This document shows positions 8,387 through 16,209 of a DNA stretch of 64,000 nt, piece after piece; position 1 is the first letter of the stretch, and every line of letters begins with the position of its first letter. The stretch lies in the NCBI GenBank assembly GCA_027492735.1, contig JAPUEE010000013.1, positions 1 to 64,000 of the forward strand, written 5' to 3'. The stretch comes from Candidatus Saccharimonadota bacterium. Lineage in GTDB: Bacteria; Patescibacteriota; Saccharimonadia; Saccharimonadales; Saccharimonadaceae. A program made the translations under genes and the position numbers. The notes beneath the pieces are model-generated. The model saw only the letters and a program-made list of their open reading frames with translations, was not told the origin of the DNA and did not search any database.

Positions 8387-10012
8387 ATGAGCAAAATCGC
8401 AGACTATCTTCGTGAGAGATTAACGGGTGAGGTGTCGGCAGAGCCGGCAGTACGTAAACGTTTTGCAACTGACGGCAGTGTGCTACAAATAGCACCGCAA
8501 ATAGTTGTATATCCTAGGACAACTAACGATGTACGTAAACTAGCGCGCTTCACCTGGCGACTTGCAGAGCGCGGCCAGGTCCTGCCGATCGTGCCGCGTG
8601 GTGGAGGAACTGACACGACAGGTGGTTCTATCGGCTCTGGTGCGGTCGTCGTTTTCCCGGCGCATATGTCACGAATATTAGAGCTCGATATTAAATCACA
8701 AATGGTACGCGTTCAGCCTGGCTTGAATCTAGCGACGTTGCAGGAGGCTATGGCGACTCACGGGCTATTTTTGCCGCCAGTCCCGAGTGATTTCAAAGTC
8801 TCAACAGTCGGTGGGGCGTTTGGTTGCAATACGGCCGGCACCAAAGCTGTCAAATATGGCACGCTACGAGACTGGACTGATCGGCTTGAGATTGTGCTAG
8901 CTAATGGTGAAATTATCCAGACTGGACGCATATCGAAACACGAGCTAAATGCTAAAAAAGGTCTACAGACAATGGAGGGCGAGATTTACCGTAGCCTCGA
9001 TAATTTGATCGAAGATAACCCAGAGCTCATCCAGAAATTAGCCGAGACTAATACACCAAATGCGAGCGGTTATGCCCTCGATCTCGTCAAAGCCAAGGAC
9101 GGATCGTTTGACTTGACACCACTCATCATAGGTTCACAAGGTACTCTCGGGGTGATAGTTCAGGCTATCGTGAGACTCACGAGTCGTCCGACGGAGGTCT
9201 CGATGATTGCGGCCGCTATTACGAGTGATCAGGACCTGCCAGCCTTGACCGAGGATTTGTTGCAACTCGAACCATCAGAGTTGGAATTTATTGATGGCGA
9301 GACATTGACGCTGATTGACACGTTGGGTGGCGGTACGCCTTGGAAAGTTGTATCAGATATGAAACCATCAGCAATGGTGTTCATTGAGTTTGATGACCGT
9401 AATCGTGCTCGCAAAGTCAAAAAAGCAGCCAAGTTACTCGAATCTGTTGGCGTCATGGATGCCCGTATTGCAACTGAATGGGAAGATCAGGAGAGCCTCC
9501 GTTCAATCCATCATTCTGTATCGACTGTCACTAATTATTCTCACCAGGGCACGTCCGCTCTACCGCTAGCCTCTGATATTGCCGTAGAACCGAGCAAGGT
9601 TCCGCTGCTCGTAGAAAAAGTTCGCGAGCTATTGCGACGCCACCATATCGAAGGTGGCATCTGGGGTCATCTAGGTACCGGTGTTGTGTCGGTACGACCT
9701 CTCATCAACCTAGCTAATTTAGGGCAACGTCAGATCGTGTTCAAATTCATCAGTGAATTAGCCGAAGCGGCGGCTGATCTAGGCGGATCCTTGACGGGAG
9801 AGTTCGGCGAGGGGCGCACTGCGAGTGTGGCTGCTAACGACCAAAATGGCCAGGAGCTAACCGATCTATTTGTCAAAGTCAAACAGGTGTTTGATCCCTA
9901 CGGTACGTTAAATCCTGGTGTCAAATCCGGCAGTGACCAGCAAACGCTTCTCGCTCATTTACGTCAAGAGTATGACCAGCCGTATTATGCAGAGTTTAAC
10001 TTCCGTGGCTAA
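8387..10012 (+). CDS. FAD-linked oxidase (GlcD/lactate-dehydrogenase-like)
   Basis: 541 residues. The N-terminal FAD-binding PCMH-type domain (about 35-220) shows VPRGGGTDTTGGSIG and FLPPVPSDFKVSTVGGAFGCNTAG, the pyrophosphate- and flavin-binding loops. A C-terminal FAD-oxidase domain follows (about 260-510), with HHxEGGIWGHLGTG-like sequence and GSLTGEFGEGR. Relatives oxidise 2-hydroxy acids such as glycolate or D-lactate. No iron-sulfur CCG subunit follows, unlike classical glcDEF. ATG is six bases after TAGAAT (8375-8380), so the message is likely leaderless. In an organism with little respiration it may feed electrons from lactate or a sugar acid; the substrate is unknown. Confidence 0.8.
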   Translation: MSKIADYLRERLTGEVSAEPAVRKRFATDGSVLQIAPQIVVYPRTTNDVRKLARFTWRLAERGQVLPIVPRGGGTDTTGGSIGSGAVVVFPAHMSRILELDIKSQMVRVQPGLNLATLQEAMATHGLFLPPVPSDFKVSTVGGAFGCNTAGTKAVKYGTLRDWTDRLEIVLANGEIIQTGRISKHELNAKKGLQTMEGEIYRSLDNLIEDNPELIQKLAETNTPNASGYALDLVKAKDGSFDLTPLIIGSQGTLGVIVQAIVRLTSRPTEVSMIAAAITSDQDLPALTEDLLQLEPSELEFIDGETLTLIDTLGGGTPWKVVSDMKPSAMVFIEFDDRNRARKVKKAAKLLESVGVMDARIATEWEDQESLRSIHHSVSTVTNYSHQGTSALPLASDIAVEPSKVPLLVEKVRELLRRHHIEGGIWGHLGTGVVSVRPLINLANLGQRQIVFKFISELAEAAADLGGSLTGEFGEGRTASVAANDQNGQELTDLFVKVKQVFDPYGTLNPGVKSGSDQQTLLAHLRQEYDQPYYAEFNFRG

Positions 10013-10042
10013 TGATAGTCTGAAAACAGTTATGGCAATCTA

Positions 10043-10537
10043 ATGGCAAGACGAATAGGTATTTATTCGGGTACGTTCGACCCGGTTCATAAAGGACACA
10101 TAGCATTTGCCCATAGTGCAATGAGAACTACTAATTTAGACGAAGTAGTGTTCATGCCAGAACCATCACCTTATGCTAAAAGTAGCGCTAGCTCTATAGA
10201 GCAACGCATCGTAGGTCTAAAAGAGTCGCTAGACGACGATAGATGTAGCATTTATCGCTCAAAACAGCCTAGATTTACTGTTAATGAAACATTACCTGAG
10301 CTCATACGTTCGTATCCTAATGCAGAGCTCTATTTTCTGATGGGATCAGACGTTGCACTGACAATTGCGGCGTGGCAAGACGTTGAGCGACTGGTTGAGC
10401 GTCATAAACTTGTTATCGGGATGAGGCTAGGCGATGATCGTAGAGAAGTGGAGGACGTGTTAGATAGGCTTGGCGCAACCTATGTAGTCATACCGTCTCC
10501 GCATCCTGCTATTTCTTCGCGGCAGATTAGAAAATGA
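10043..10537 (+). CDS. nadD: Nicotinate-nucleotide adenylyltransferase, short C-terminus
   Basis: 164 residues. Nucleotidylyltransferase fold: YSGTFDPVHKGHIAFA at residues 8-23 carries the HxGH ATP-binding motif, FLMGSDVAL lies mid-protein and ISSRQIRK at the very end matches the ISSTxIR signature. The enzyme joins ATP to nicotinate mononucleotide in NAD synthesis. Typical NadD continues 15-30 residues beyond ISSTxIR; here translation stops right after it, so the last helix is missing. The gene follows the FAD oxidase by 30 bases. A pantetheine-phosphate adenylyltransferase is the alternative, but the SGTFDPVH start fits NadD better. Confidence 0.85.
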   Translation: MARRIGIYSGTFDPVHKGHIAFAHSAMRTTNLDEVVFMPEPSPYAKSSASSIEQRIVGLKESLDDDRCSIYRSKQPRFTVNETLPELIRSYPNAELYFLMGSDVALTIAAWQDVERLVERHKLVIGMRLGDDRREVEDVLDRLGATYVVIPSPHPAISSRQIRK

Positions 10538-10543
10538 GCAATC

Positions 10544-10570
10544 AAAGAAAAATCGCCCATTTCGGACGAT
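10544..10570 (-). terminator. Intrinsic terminator after tRNA-Leu(CAG)
   Basis: On the minus strand, ATCGTCC pairs with GGGCGAT (one G-U) around a five-base loop, followed by TTTTTCTTT. It is closely similar to the terminator after the other tRNA-Leu gene. Confidence 0.8.
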
Positions 10571-10590
10571 AATTTCTCATAAAATATTCC

Positions 10591-10677
10591 TGGTGCGCGC
10601 GAGAGGACTTGAACCTCCACGTCCTTGCGAACACTAGCACCTGAAGCTAGCGCGTCTACCAATTCCGCCACGCGCGC
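10591..10677 (-). tRNA. tRNA-Leu, anticodon CAG
   Basis: A class II tRNA of 87 bases with encoded CCA. The anticodon arm CUAGC-UUCAGGU-GCUAG gives CAG. The acceptor (GCGCGCG/CGCGCGC) and T-arm sequences are identical to those of tRNA-Leu(UAG) at 7642-7726, and the terminators are related, so the two genes look like duplicates that diverged in the anticodon and variable arms. Confidence 0.95.
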
Positions 10678-10787
10678 AGAACCAAGTAGTATTTTACCAA
10701 ATAACCTATGAAAATCATAGACAGAGCATCTATTCATGGTACAATGGGCCGCAATTAGTGAGGCAGTAGCTGGAATAGACTGACAGT

Positions 10788-11882
10788 ATGAATTGTAATA
10801 CTATGAAACAGGATACTACGTTACCAACTGGCAACGCAGTAGAGAGACGCAAGCATCCCATTAGAAACCGCCTCATGGCTTTGGGTGGAATAGCGGTAGG
10901 GCTAGTGACGACAATTACAGGGACTGGCGTCGCAATTACTGACTCGGCGCCTCCTCCACCAGAAAAGCCTGTGGTTCGAGTGTTTGATCCGAACATAGTC
11001 TGGACTGAGAATCCACAGGTAACCGCTAGCTATGAGGCTGATAATCCGGACCTCAAACGAGAGTGCGCGAAAAGCAAATTTTTCACGATAGATTTTAGCG
11101 GCACGGGCATGGAAACGAGTCACTATTCGGCAGGAATAAAGGATCCAGTTATTAAGAAGTTAGGTGGTTGCTCGTTATATCTCTGGTATGGACAAGAGTA
11201 CAATAATGATGCGAATGTTGCAGCAATTGAGACGGCTGTCGAAGAACTCACAGAACCAGGACAATCCAAACCAGTGATCTTTCGCGGCGCCAGCTTCGGC
11301 GGGATCGCAGCAGAAGCTGCAGCTTCGCATCCGCTGATCCAACATTCGAAAGTCATTAAACTTGCTGGCGTTATGATGGAGGATAGTCCGCACGATATGG
11401 AAGATGTGAAATATAGTATTTTGGGGATACCATTCCGTGAAATTGCAAAGTATGTTGACTTCGCTAATCTACCTTATTTCATAGAGCATAATCATCTCGG
11501 GGTAGTTACTGCCGCTATCAAGGGTCAAAATGACATGGGCAAAATCGATAACCAGACGGAATGGGGCTACACCTGGAACAATATCAAAAAAACCTGGCCA
11601 CCGCTCATGTGGTCTCAGTTGGCCGGGATAGACCGCGGCATGGTGGATTATAATCCTAATGTACCGGTTGTTTATATGGAATCTAATATTGATGATACTG
11701 TTAATGGTACACAGGCTAGTGAAAAGATAGGGCAAAAAATCGCAAAGACAAAAGTTGTTCATTTATCGTACGATGGTTTAGCTATGAAACATGCACCTAG
11801 CTGGCTCAGCGAAGCGCAACCATACTCAGGAAGCTCCTACGAGGAAGAAACGAAGGCGTTGCTGGACAATATGGTGGCATAA
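10788..11882 (+). CDS. Membrane-anchored alpha/beta hydrolase
   Basis: 364 residues. A basic N-terminus is followed by one hydrophobic segment (about 30-52), which predicts a signal anchor with the bulk outside the cytoplasm. A Pro-rich linker (APPPPEKP) comes next, then a hydrolase-like domain with the nucleophile elbow FRGASFGGIAAEAA (G-x-S-x-G-G, Ser near residue 170), a plausible Asp in the NIDDTVNG loop near 305, and His in AMKHAPSW near 330. It could be an esterase, lipase or peptidase acting at the cell surface. The start may be 10788 or the in-frame ATG at 10803; neither has a strong Shine-Dalgarno. A promoter with TAGACA and TACAAT lies at 10718-10745. Confidence 0.65.
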   Translation: MNCNTMKQDTTLPTGNAVERRKHPIRNRLMALGGIAVGLVTTITGTGVAITDSAPPPPEKPVVRVFDPNIVWTENPQVTASYEADNPDLKRECAKSKFFTIDFSGTGMETSHYSAGIKDPVIKKLGGCSLYLWYGQEYNNDANVAAIETAVEELTEPGQSKPVIFRGASFGGIAAEAAASHPLIQHSKVIKLAGVMMEDSPHDMEDVKYSILGIPFREIAKYVDFANLPYFIEHNHLGVVTAAIKGQNDMGKIDNQTEWGYTWNNIKKTWPPLMWSQLAGIDRGMVDYNPNVPVVYMESNIDDTVNGTQASEKIGQKIAKTKVVHLSYDGLAMKHAPSWLSEAQPYSGSSYEEETKALLDNMVA

Positions 11883-11926
11883 TCAATTTTGTTGTTAGTT
11901 TCTCTAGTGGTATAATAACTAATAAT

Positions 11927-13207
11927 ATGTCCTTATCAACGAGCAGCTACAAAGGTACTCGCGATCTCTATCCAGAGGATATGAGAGTTCGCAACTATAT
12001 ATTTAATACATGGCGCCAGGTCGTCGAGAGTTTTGGGTACGAAGAATACGACGCTCCAGTTCTCGAGCCTCTCGAGGTCTATGCTGCTAAATCGGGTCAG
12101 GAGATCGTCAATGACCAGACCTATCAGTTTGTTGATCGCGGTGGACGCAATGTGGCTATTCGTCCTGAAATGACACCGAGCGTTGCCCGCATGGTGGCAG
12201 CCAGGCGTCAGGAAATAGCTCTACCGGCCCGGCTCTACTCAATTGATAATTTTATGCGGTACGAACGACCGCAAAAAGGTCGCGAGCGTGAGTTTTGGCA
12301 GTTGAATTTCGATCTTTTTGGTGTCGAGGAGATAAAGGCTGACATTGAAATTTTGAGTCTGTCGAGTGCGGTGGTGAAATCTTTCGGTGCAACTGACGAT
12401 ATGTTTACGATTCGCATTAGCGATCGTCAGTGGATAGATTTTGTCATGCATGATTACCTGAAATTAGACGAGATTAGGGCGCTCGCCATGATCAAATTGT
12501 TCGATCGCTTTGAAAAAATGGACAGAGATAGTTTTAATGAGCAGGCAGCAGTTATATTCGGCACAGAAGATGCAGCTATGGGTATCGAGAGTATCAATAG
12601 ACTACTCGTGAGTAGTATTGACGATTTACCGGTTGACGTTCGTGGCGCGGAATTCGCAGCGATTCGTGTAACTGTCGAGGAGCTAAAGAAACGCGGTGTC
12701 ACTAATGTGAAATTTGATCCGACCCTGATGCGCGGTTTTGATTATTATACGGGTATTGTGTTTGAAATTTTCGACGAAGCACCAGAAAACCGACGTGCAA
12801 TGTTTGGTGGCGGACGCTACGATGGTCTAGTCGGACTGTTTGGTGTCGAAGACCTGCCAGTGGTTGGCGCAGCTCCGGGCGAGACGATGTTCCTAGAATT
12901 CCTGACGGCACACAATCTACTACCTGATTTCCGATCGACCACGCAGGTAACGGTGATTGAGCTGGGCAATGTCGATAGCTTGAGTGTTGTCGATCAATTA
13001 CGTACTAATGGCATTAGAGTATCGGTAGACTTTACCAATCGCAAGGTAGACAAAAAGATCAAAGCAGCTGCTAAATCTGGCGTTCCGTATGTTTTATTTG
13101 TTGGTGGCGATGAGCTAGCTAGCGGTAATTTCCCGCTCAAAAACCTTGTGAACGGTGATCAAATGACGCTAGATCTAGAGCAAATCACCGTCACAGTATC
13201 GCGCTAG
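11927..13207 (+). CDS. hisS: Histidyl-tRNA synthetase
   Basis: 426 residues, normal for the family. Class II motifs: KGTRDLYPEDM at the start; RPEMTPSVARM (motif 2 region) near residue 84; LMRGFDYYTGIVFEIF near 268 (histidine-A box) and MFGGGRYDGLVG near 295 (motif 3). The C-terminal anticodon-binding domain starts near 340. It charges tRNA-His with histidine using ATP. ATG lies ten bases after an extended -10 (TGGTATAAT, box at 11911-11916), so the leader is absent or very short. It is followed by tig, which has its own promoter. Confidence 0.96.
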   Translation: MSLSTSSYKGTRDLYPEDMRVRNYIFNTWRQVVESFGYEEYDAPVLEPLEVYAAKSGQEIVNDQTYQFVDRGGRNVAIRPEMTPSVARMVAARRQEIALPARLYSIDNFMRYERPQKGREREFWQLNFDLFGVEEIKADIEILSLSSAVVKSFGATDDMFTIRISDRQWIDFVMHDYLKLDEIRALAMIKLFDRFEKMDRDSFNEQAAVIFGTEDAAMGIESINRLLVSSIDDLPVDVRGAEFAAIRVTVEELKKRGVTNVKFDPTLMRGFDYYTGIVFEIFDEAPENRRAMFGGGRYDGLVGLFGVEDLPVVGAAPGETMFLEFLTAHNLLPDFRSTTQVTVIELGNVDSLSVVDQLRTNGIRVSVDFTNRKVDKKIKAAAKSGVPYVLFVGGDELASGNFPLKNLVNGDQMTLDLEQITVTVSR

Positions 13208-13248
13208 ATTTGGCCGCGACAGGTTTTCTGTGGTACAATCGACAGATT

Positions 13249-14535
13249 ATGAAACATACCCGCAAAGACTTATCAGAGAGTAAAATTGAATATCAAATCG
13301 AAGTAGCAGCCGAAGATGTTGCCAAGCATCATCGTGCCGCCGTGAGTAGGCTAGCAAAAGACATCAAAGTTTCTGGCTTTCGGCAAGGTCATGTACCGCC
13401 AGAAGTCGCGGAGAGGAATATCGACCCAGCTCGTTTGGCCGATGAATCGGTGAACGGTGCCATTAATGGTGCATTGATTGAACTAATTGAACTAGAACAG
13501 ATTCAACTACTAGATCAACCGGATATCTCCGTTACTAAATTTGTCTCAGGGCAGGCCTTGGAATTCAAGGCTATAGTCGAGGTTGTTCCACCCGTTAAAC
13601 TAGCTGATCCAGCCAAGCTCAAGACAAAAAAGACAGCGGTAAAGATAGAAGACGACGAAGTCAACGAAGTTATCGAACGTATTCGTAACGACGCAGCCAA
13701 AAAAGCTATTGTTGATCGCGCTGCTAAATTAGGCGACGAAGCCATCATTAATTTCAATGGTAAAGACAAAGATGGCACATCAATCGAAGGTGCAAAGGGC
13801 GACGATTACGCATTAAAACTCGGCTCGAATACGTTTATTCCAGGATTCGAAGAAGGCATCGTTGGACACAAAGCTGGCGATACATTCGATCTACCGCTGA
13901 CATTTCCAAAAGATTATGGTGCGAAACAGCTTGCCGGAGCCAAGGTTAACTTTGCCATTGAAGTAAAAGAAATCAAAGAAATTAAATTGCCGGACCTGGA
14001 TGATAAGTTTGCAGCGTCAATTGCTCCAGACTTTAAAACTATCGCTGATCTAGAAAAAGACATCCGTAGCGAATTGGAGGCTCGTGCCGAACAAGATTCG
14101 GAACAGAAATTCAAAGACGATTTGCTCGATGAGCTAACAGAGAAATCAAAGGCTCCAACTCCAGAAATTCTGGTAGATGATCAGATTACCTCGCTCGAAC
14201 GAAACTTTACACAGAATCTGATGTACCGAGGCATGACTCTAGAGCAATACCTAGAAAACGAAGGATTAAGCCGCGAGGACTGGACAAAGAAAGAGCTGCG
14301 CCCTGCCGCTGAAAAGCGCGTTCGCAACAGTCTCGTTATGGCGCAGCTAACGCGCGATTGGGATGTGACAGTTAGCGAAGACGAAGTCGTAGCCCAGCAG
14401 GCAAAAGTGATCGCCCAGTACAATGATCCTAGCTTGCGACAGCGATTTGAATCCGATGAAGCCAAGAGACAGCTAGCTCAACAACTGATAGCTGACAAGA
14501 CGCTCACGAAACTCGCCGAGTTGAACAGTAAATAG
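13249..14535 (+). CDS. tig: Trigger factor, ribosome-associated chaperone
   Basis: 428 residues. The N-terminal ribosome-binding domain has VSGFRQGHVPPEVAE (the GFRxGxxP signature, about residues 40-53). A central FKBP-type prolyl isomerase domain follows (GDEAIINFNGK through LPLTFPKDYGAKQLAG), and the C-terminus is helical. It binds L23 at the tunnel exit and folds nascent chains. The start is set at the ATG at 13249, nine bases after TACAAT (13234-13239); a longer frame from 13210 would include the promoter. It is followed by clpP, as in many bacteria, although here clpP has a separate, CIRCE-controlled promoter. Confidence 0.94.
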   Translation: MKHTRKDLSESKIEYQIEVAAEDVAKHHRAAVSRLAKDIKVSGFRQGHVPPEVAERNIDPARLADESVNGAINGALIELIELEQIQLLDQPDISVTKFVSGQALEFKAIVEVVPPVKLADPAKLKTKKTAVKIEDDEVNEVIERIRNDAAKKAIVDRAAKLGDEAIINFNGKDKDGTSIEGAKGDDYALKLGSNTFIPGFEEGIVGHKAGDTFDLPLTFPKDYGAKQLAGAKVNFAIEVKEIKEIKLPDLDDKFAASIAPDFKTIADLEKDIRSELEARAEQDSEQKFKDDLLDELTEKSKAPTPEILVDDQITSLERNFTQNLMYRGMTLEQYLENEGLSREDWTKKELRPAAEKRVRNSLVMAQLTRDWDVTVSEDEVVAQQAKVIAQYNDPSLRQRFESDEAKRQLAQQLIADKTLTKLAELNSK

Positions 14536-14552
14536 TAGGTTAGAACAACAGA

Positions 14553-14595
14553 GCAATCTAGCACTCTTGACACGTGAGTGCTAGATTGCTACAAT
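14553..14595 (+). promoter_or_regulatory. CIRCE-like operator overlapping the clpP promoter
   Basis: A perfect inverted repeat with 14-base arms, GCAATCTAGCACTC (14553-14566) and GAGTGCTAGATTGC (14576-14589), is separated by nine bases. The core TAGCACTC-N9-GAGTGCTA matches the HrcA operator CIRCE. The spacer itself contains the -35 box TTGACA (14567-14572); the -10 TACAAT is at 14590-14595, with 17 bases between. A repressor bound here would cover the polymerase site, so clpP is predicted to be heat- or stress-inducible through HrcA. Confidence 0.93.
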
Positions 14596-14601
14596 GATAG
14601 T

Positions 14602-15201
14602 ATGACAAAACCGAGTAGTTTATTGATACCAACCGTACTCGAAAAATCCTATGACGGAGAACGAGCATACGATATCTATTCTCGCTTACTAAAAGATCGA
14701 ATTATCTTTATTGGTGATGAAGTTAATGATCAAACTGCCAATTTGATCGTGGCTCAACTGCTATTTTTGGCGAGTGAAGACGATAGTAAAGATATCAATC
14801 TTTATATCAATAGTCCAGGTGGTAGTGTCTATGACGGTCTCGCTATTTACGATACGATGAACTTTATAAAACCAGATGTAGCGACGTTTGGTATCGGCTT
14901 GCAAGCTTCGATGGCGGCTGTGTTGCTCGCTAGTGGCGCAAAAGGCAAACGCTACATGTTGCCGCATGCCAAAACGATGATTCATCAGCCGCGTGGTGGG
15001 ACCGAAGGTGTCATGACCGATATGGAGATCTCTCTGCGCGAAGGACTCGATATTAAAAAGACACTATCAACCATCATGGCACATAACACTGGCCAAAAAC
15101 TAGACAAGGTTACTGCTGATATGGAGCGTGACTTTTGGATGAGCGCCGAAGAAGCTAAAAAGTATGGCATCATCGACAAAGTTGTGAGCAACAGACCGTA
15201 G
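14602..15201 (+). CDS. clpP: ATP-dependent Clp protease proteolytic subunit
   Basis: 199 residues. The serine-protease triad is visible: Ser in [12 protein letters not shown], His in MIHQPRGG and Asp in [27 protein letters not shown] is the substrate-binding strand. It forms the double-heptamer degradation chamber fed by ClpX or ClpC unfoldases, neither of which is in this window. ATG is six bases after the -10 box, so the mRNA is probably leaderless; an upstream GTG lies inside the operator and is rejected. It is regulated by the CIRCE element directly upstream. Confidence 0.96.
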   Translation: MTKPSSLLIPTVLEKSYDGERAYDIYSRLLKDRIIFIGDEVNDQTANLIVAQLLFLASEDDSKDINLYINSPGGSVYDGLAIYDTMNFIKPDVATFGIGLQASMAAVLLASGAKGKRYMLPHAKTMIHQPRGGTEGVMTDMEISLREGLDIKKTLSTIMAHNTGQKLDKVTADMERDFWMSAEEAKKYGIIDKVVSNRP

Positions 15202-15208
15202 ACACCGA

Positions 15209-15964
15209 TCAAGTTATAAGTTCTGCTAGATCGCGTATAGGTGTTGGTTCAGGAACGTGCTTTAGCTGTCGATAGAGAGTACCTATTCTGCCATCGATCA
15301 TCGTTTGTACGAGATGAGGTGCGAAACCTCCAATGAATTCTTTCATTTTATTCCTCGCCGGAGGTGGACATATTTCTCGATATCGCTTGAGCTCTTTGAC
15401 TGATCTTTCTAGTTCCGTATGATCGCCACCGGTGCAAAGCTGACGTCTGCGCTCCTCCAGGGCATTATACTGCTCGGAATGCTTAAAGGATCGGTTTCCA
15501 CAGAGATAGTTAAAGCCTTCCTGGACGAGCAAGAAACCGCAGGCGTCTGGTGTCGTTACGGTCTTGTCGCTATTATCTGAAAAGGTAACAGGTTGTATTC
15601 CTAGAGATTCTAAACTAAATTCAGCAATTGAGTCGGCCAAGTGCGTATGATCAGATCGAAACCTGTCGTAGAATCCCCAGGTGAGAGAATTCTCCGAGGT
15701 TGGACGTAGCAGTCTCGCCACATGGGTATCTATTTTGATATGATCTGGCGTTGTGTAAAAATCCGGTTTGGGATGTAGTGGTCGAGTACTGTTGATAATA
15801 TCAATATCTCGAAACAGTCTGGATTTTTCAGACACAGAGCCAACTAATTCCTCGACAGTTCGGTCTAATGCAAAACCGCGACCAAATGACCCTATTACGA
15901 GGTATTGATCCGCATCGGACACTGTTTCGAAGGCTCTCGCCATACTCCTAGCTCGGTTTGACAT
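15209..15964 (-). CDS. Hypothetical protein with nucleotidyltransferase-like motif
   Basis: 251 residues. Near the N-terminus VIGSFGRGF, then RDIDIINS about 25 residues later, resembles the GS...DxD pattern of the polymerase-beta-type nucleotidyltransferase fold, although the spacing is longer than the usual 9-13. The remainder is mainly helical, with a RYREICPPPARNKMKEFIGGF segment. No membrane part. ATG is about nine bases after TATGAT on the minus strand. It stands convergent to clpP, with only seven bases between stops. A MNT-type toxin or a housekeeping transferase are both conceivable; no partner gene is adjacent. Confidence 0.5.
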   Translation of the reverse strand: MSNRARSMARAFETVSDADQYLVIGSFGRGFALDRTVEELVGSVSEKSRLFRDIDIINSTRPLHPKPDFYTTPDHIKIDTHVARLLRPTSENSLTWGFYDRFRSDHTHLADSIAEFSLESLGIQPVTFSDNSDKTVTTPDACGFLLVQEGFNYLCGNRSFKHSEQYNALEERRRQLCTGGDHTELERSVKELKRYREICPPPARNKMKEFIGGFAPHLVQTMIDGRIGTLYRQLKHVPEPTPIRDLAELIT

Positions 15965-16005
15965 AGTTTATGTATCATAACATAAAAGACAAATGTATAA
16001 ATATG

Positions 16006-16209
16006 TTGCATAGAACTATAATCTTTGCTATACTATGTAACAATGAAGTAGTGTAAGTCTGTTCCTGGCGACTCGCCGTGGCTGGTGGGTTGTGTTCGGG
16101 TTAGACCCTTTGCGCCACACTACCGCAAAGTGTCGTATCTGAACCAGGCAGAATTAGTTCCTTCTTTAAAGGCCAAGAGTTAAGTAGTAAAGGATAAAGG
16201 AGCAAACGC
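16006..16209 (+). promoter_or_regulatory. rpoBC promoter and structured leader
   Basis: TTGCAT (16006-16011) and TATACT (16029-16034) are 17 bases apart; the start point should be near 16041. This leaves a leader of about 169 bases, unlike the leaderless genes around it. GTAGTGT (16048-16054) pairs perfectly with ACACTAC (16117-16123), enclosing a GGCG/CGCC hairpin and a GTCT/AGAC pairing. A second, unstructured part carries AAAGGAG before the GTG start. This suggests post-transcriptional control of polymerase synthesis. Confidence 0.7.

Noticed and set aside
15209-15964. MNT/HEPN toxin-antitoxin pair
   Set aside because: The nucleotidyltransferase-like motif has atypical spacing and there is no partner gene; clpP and rpoB flank it.
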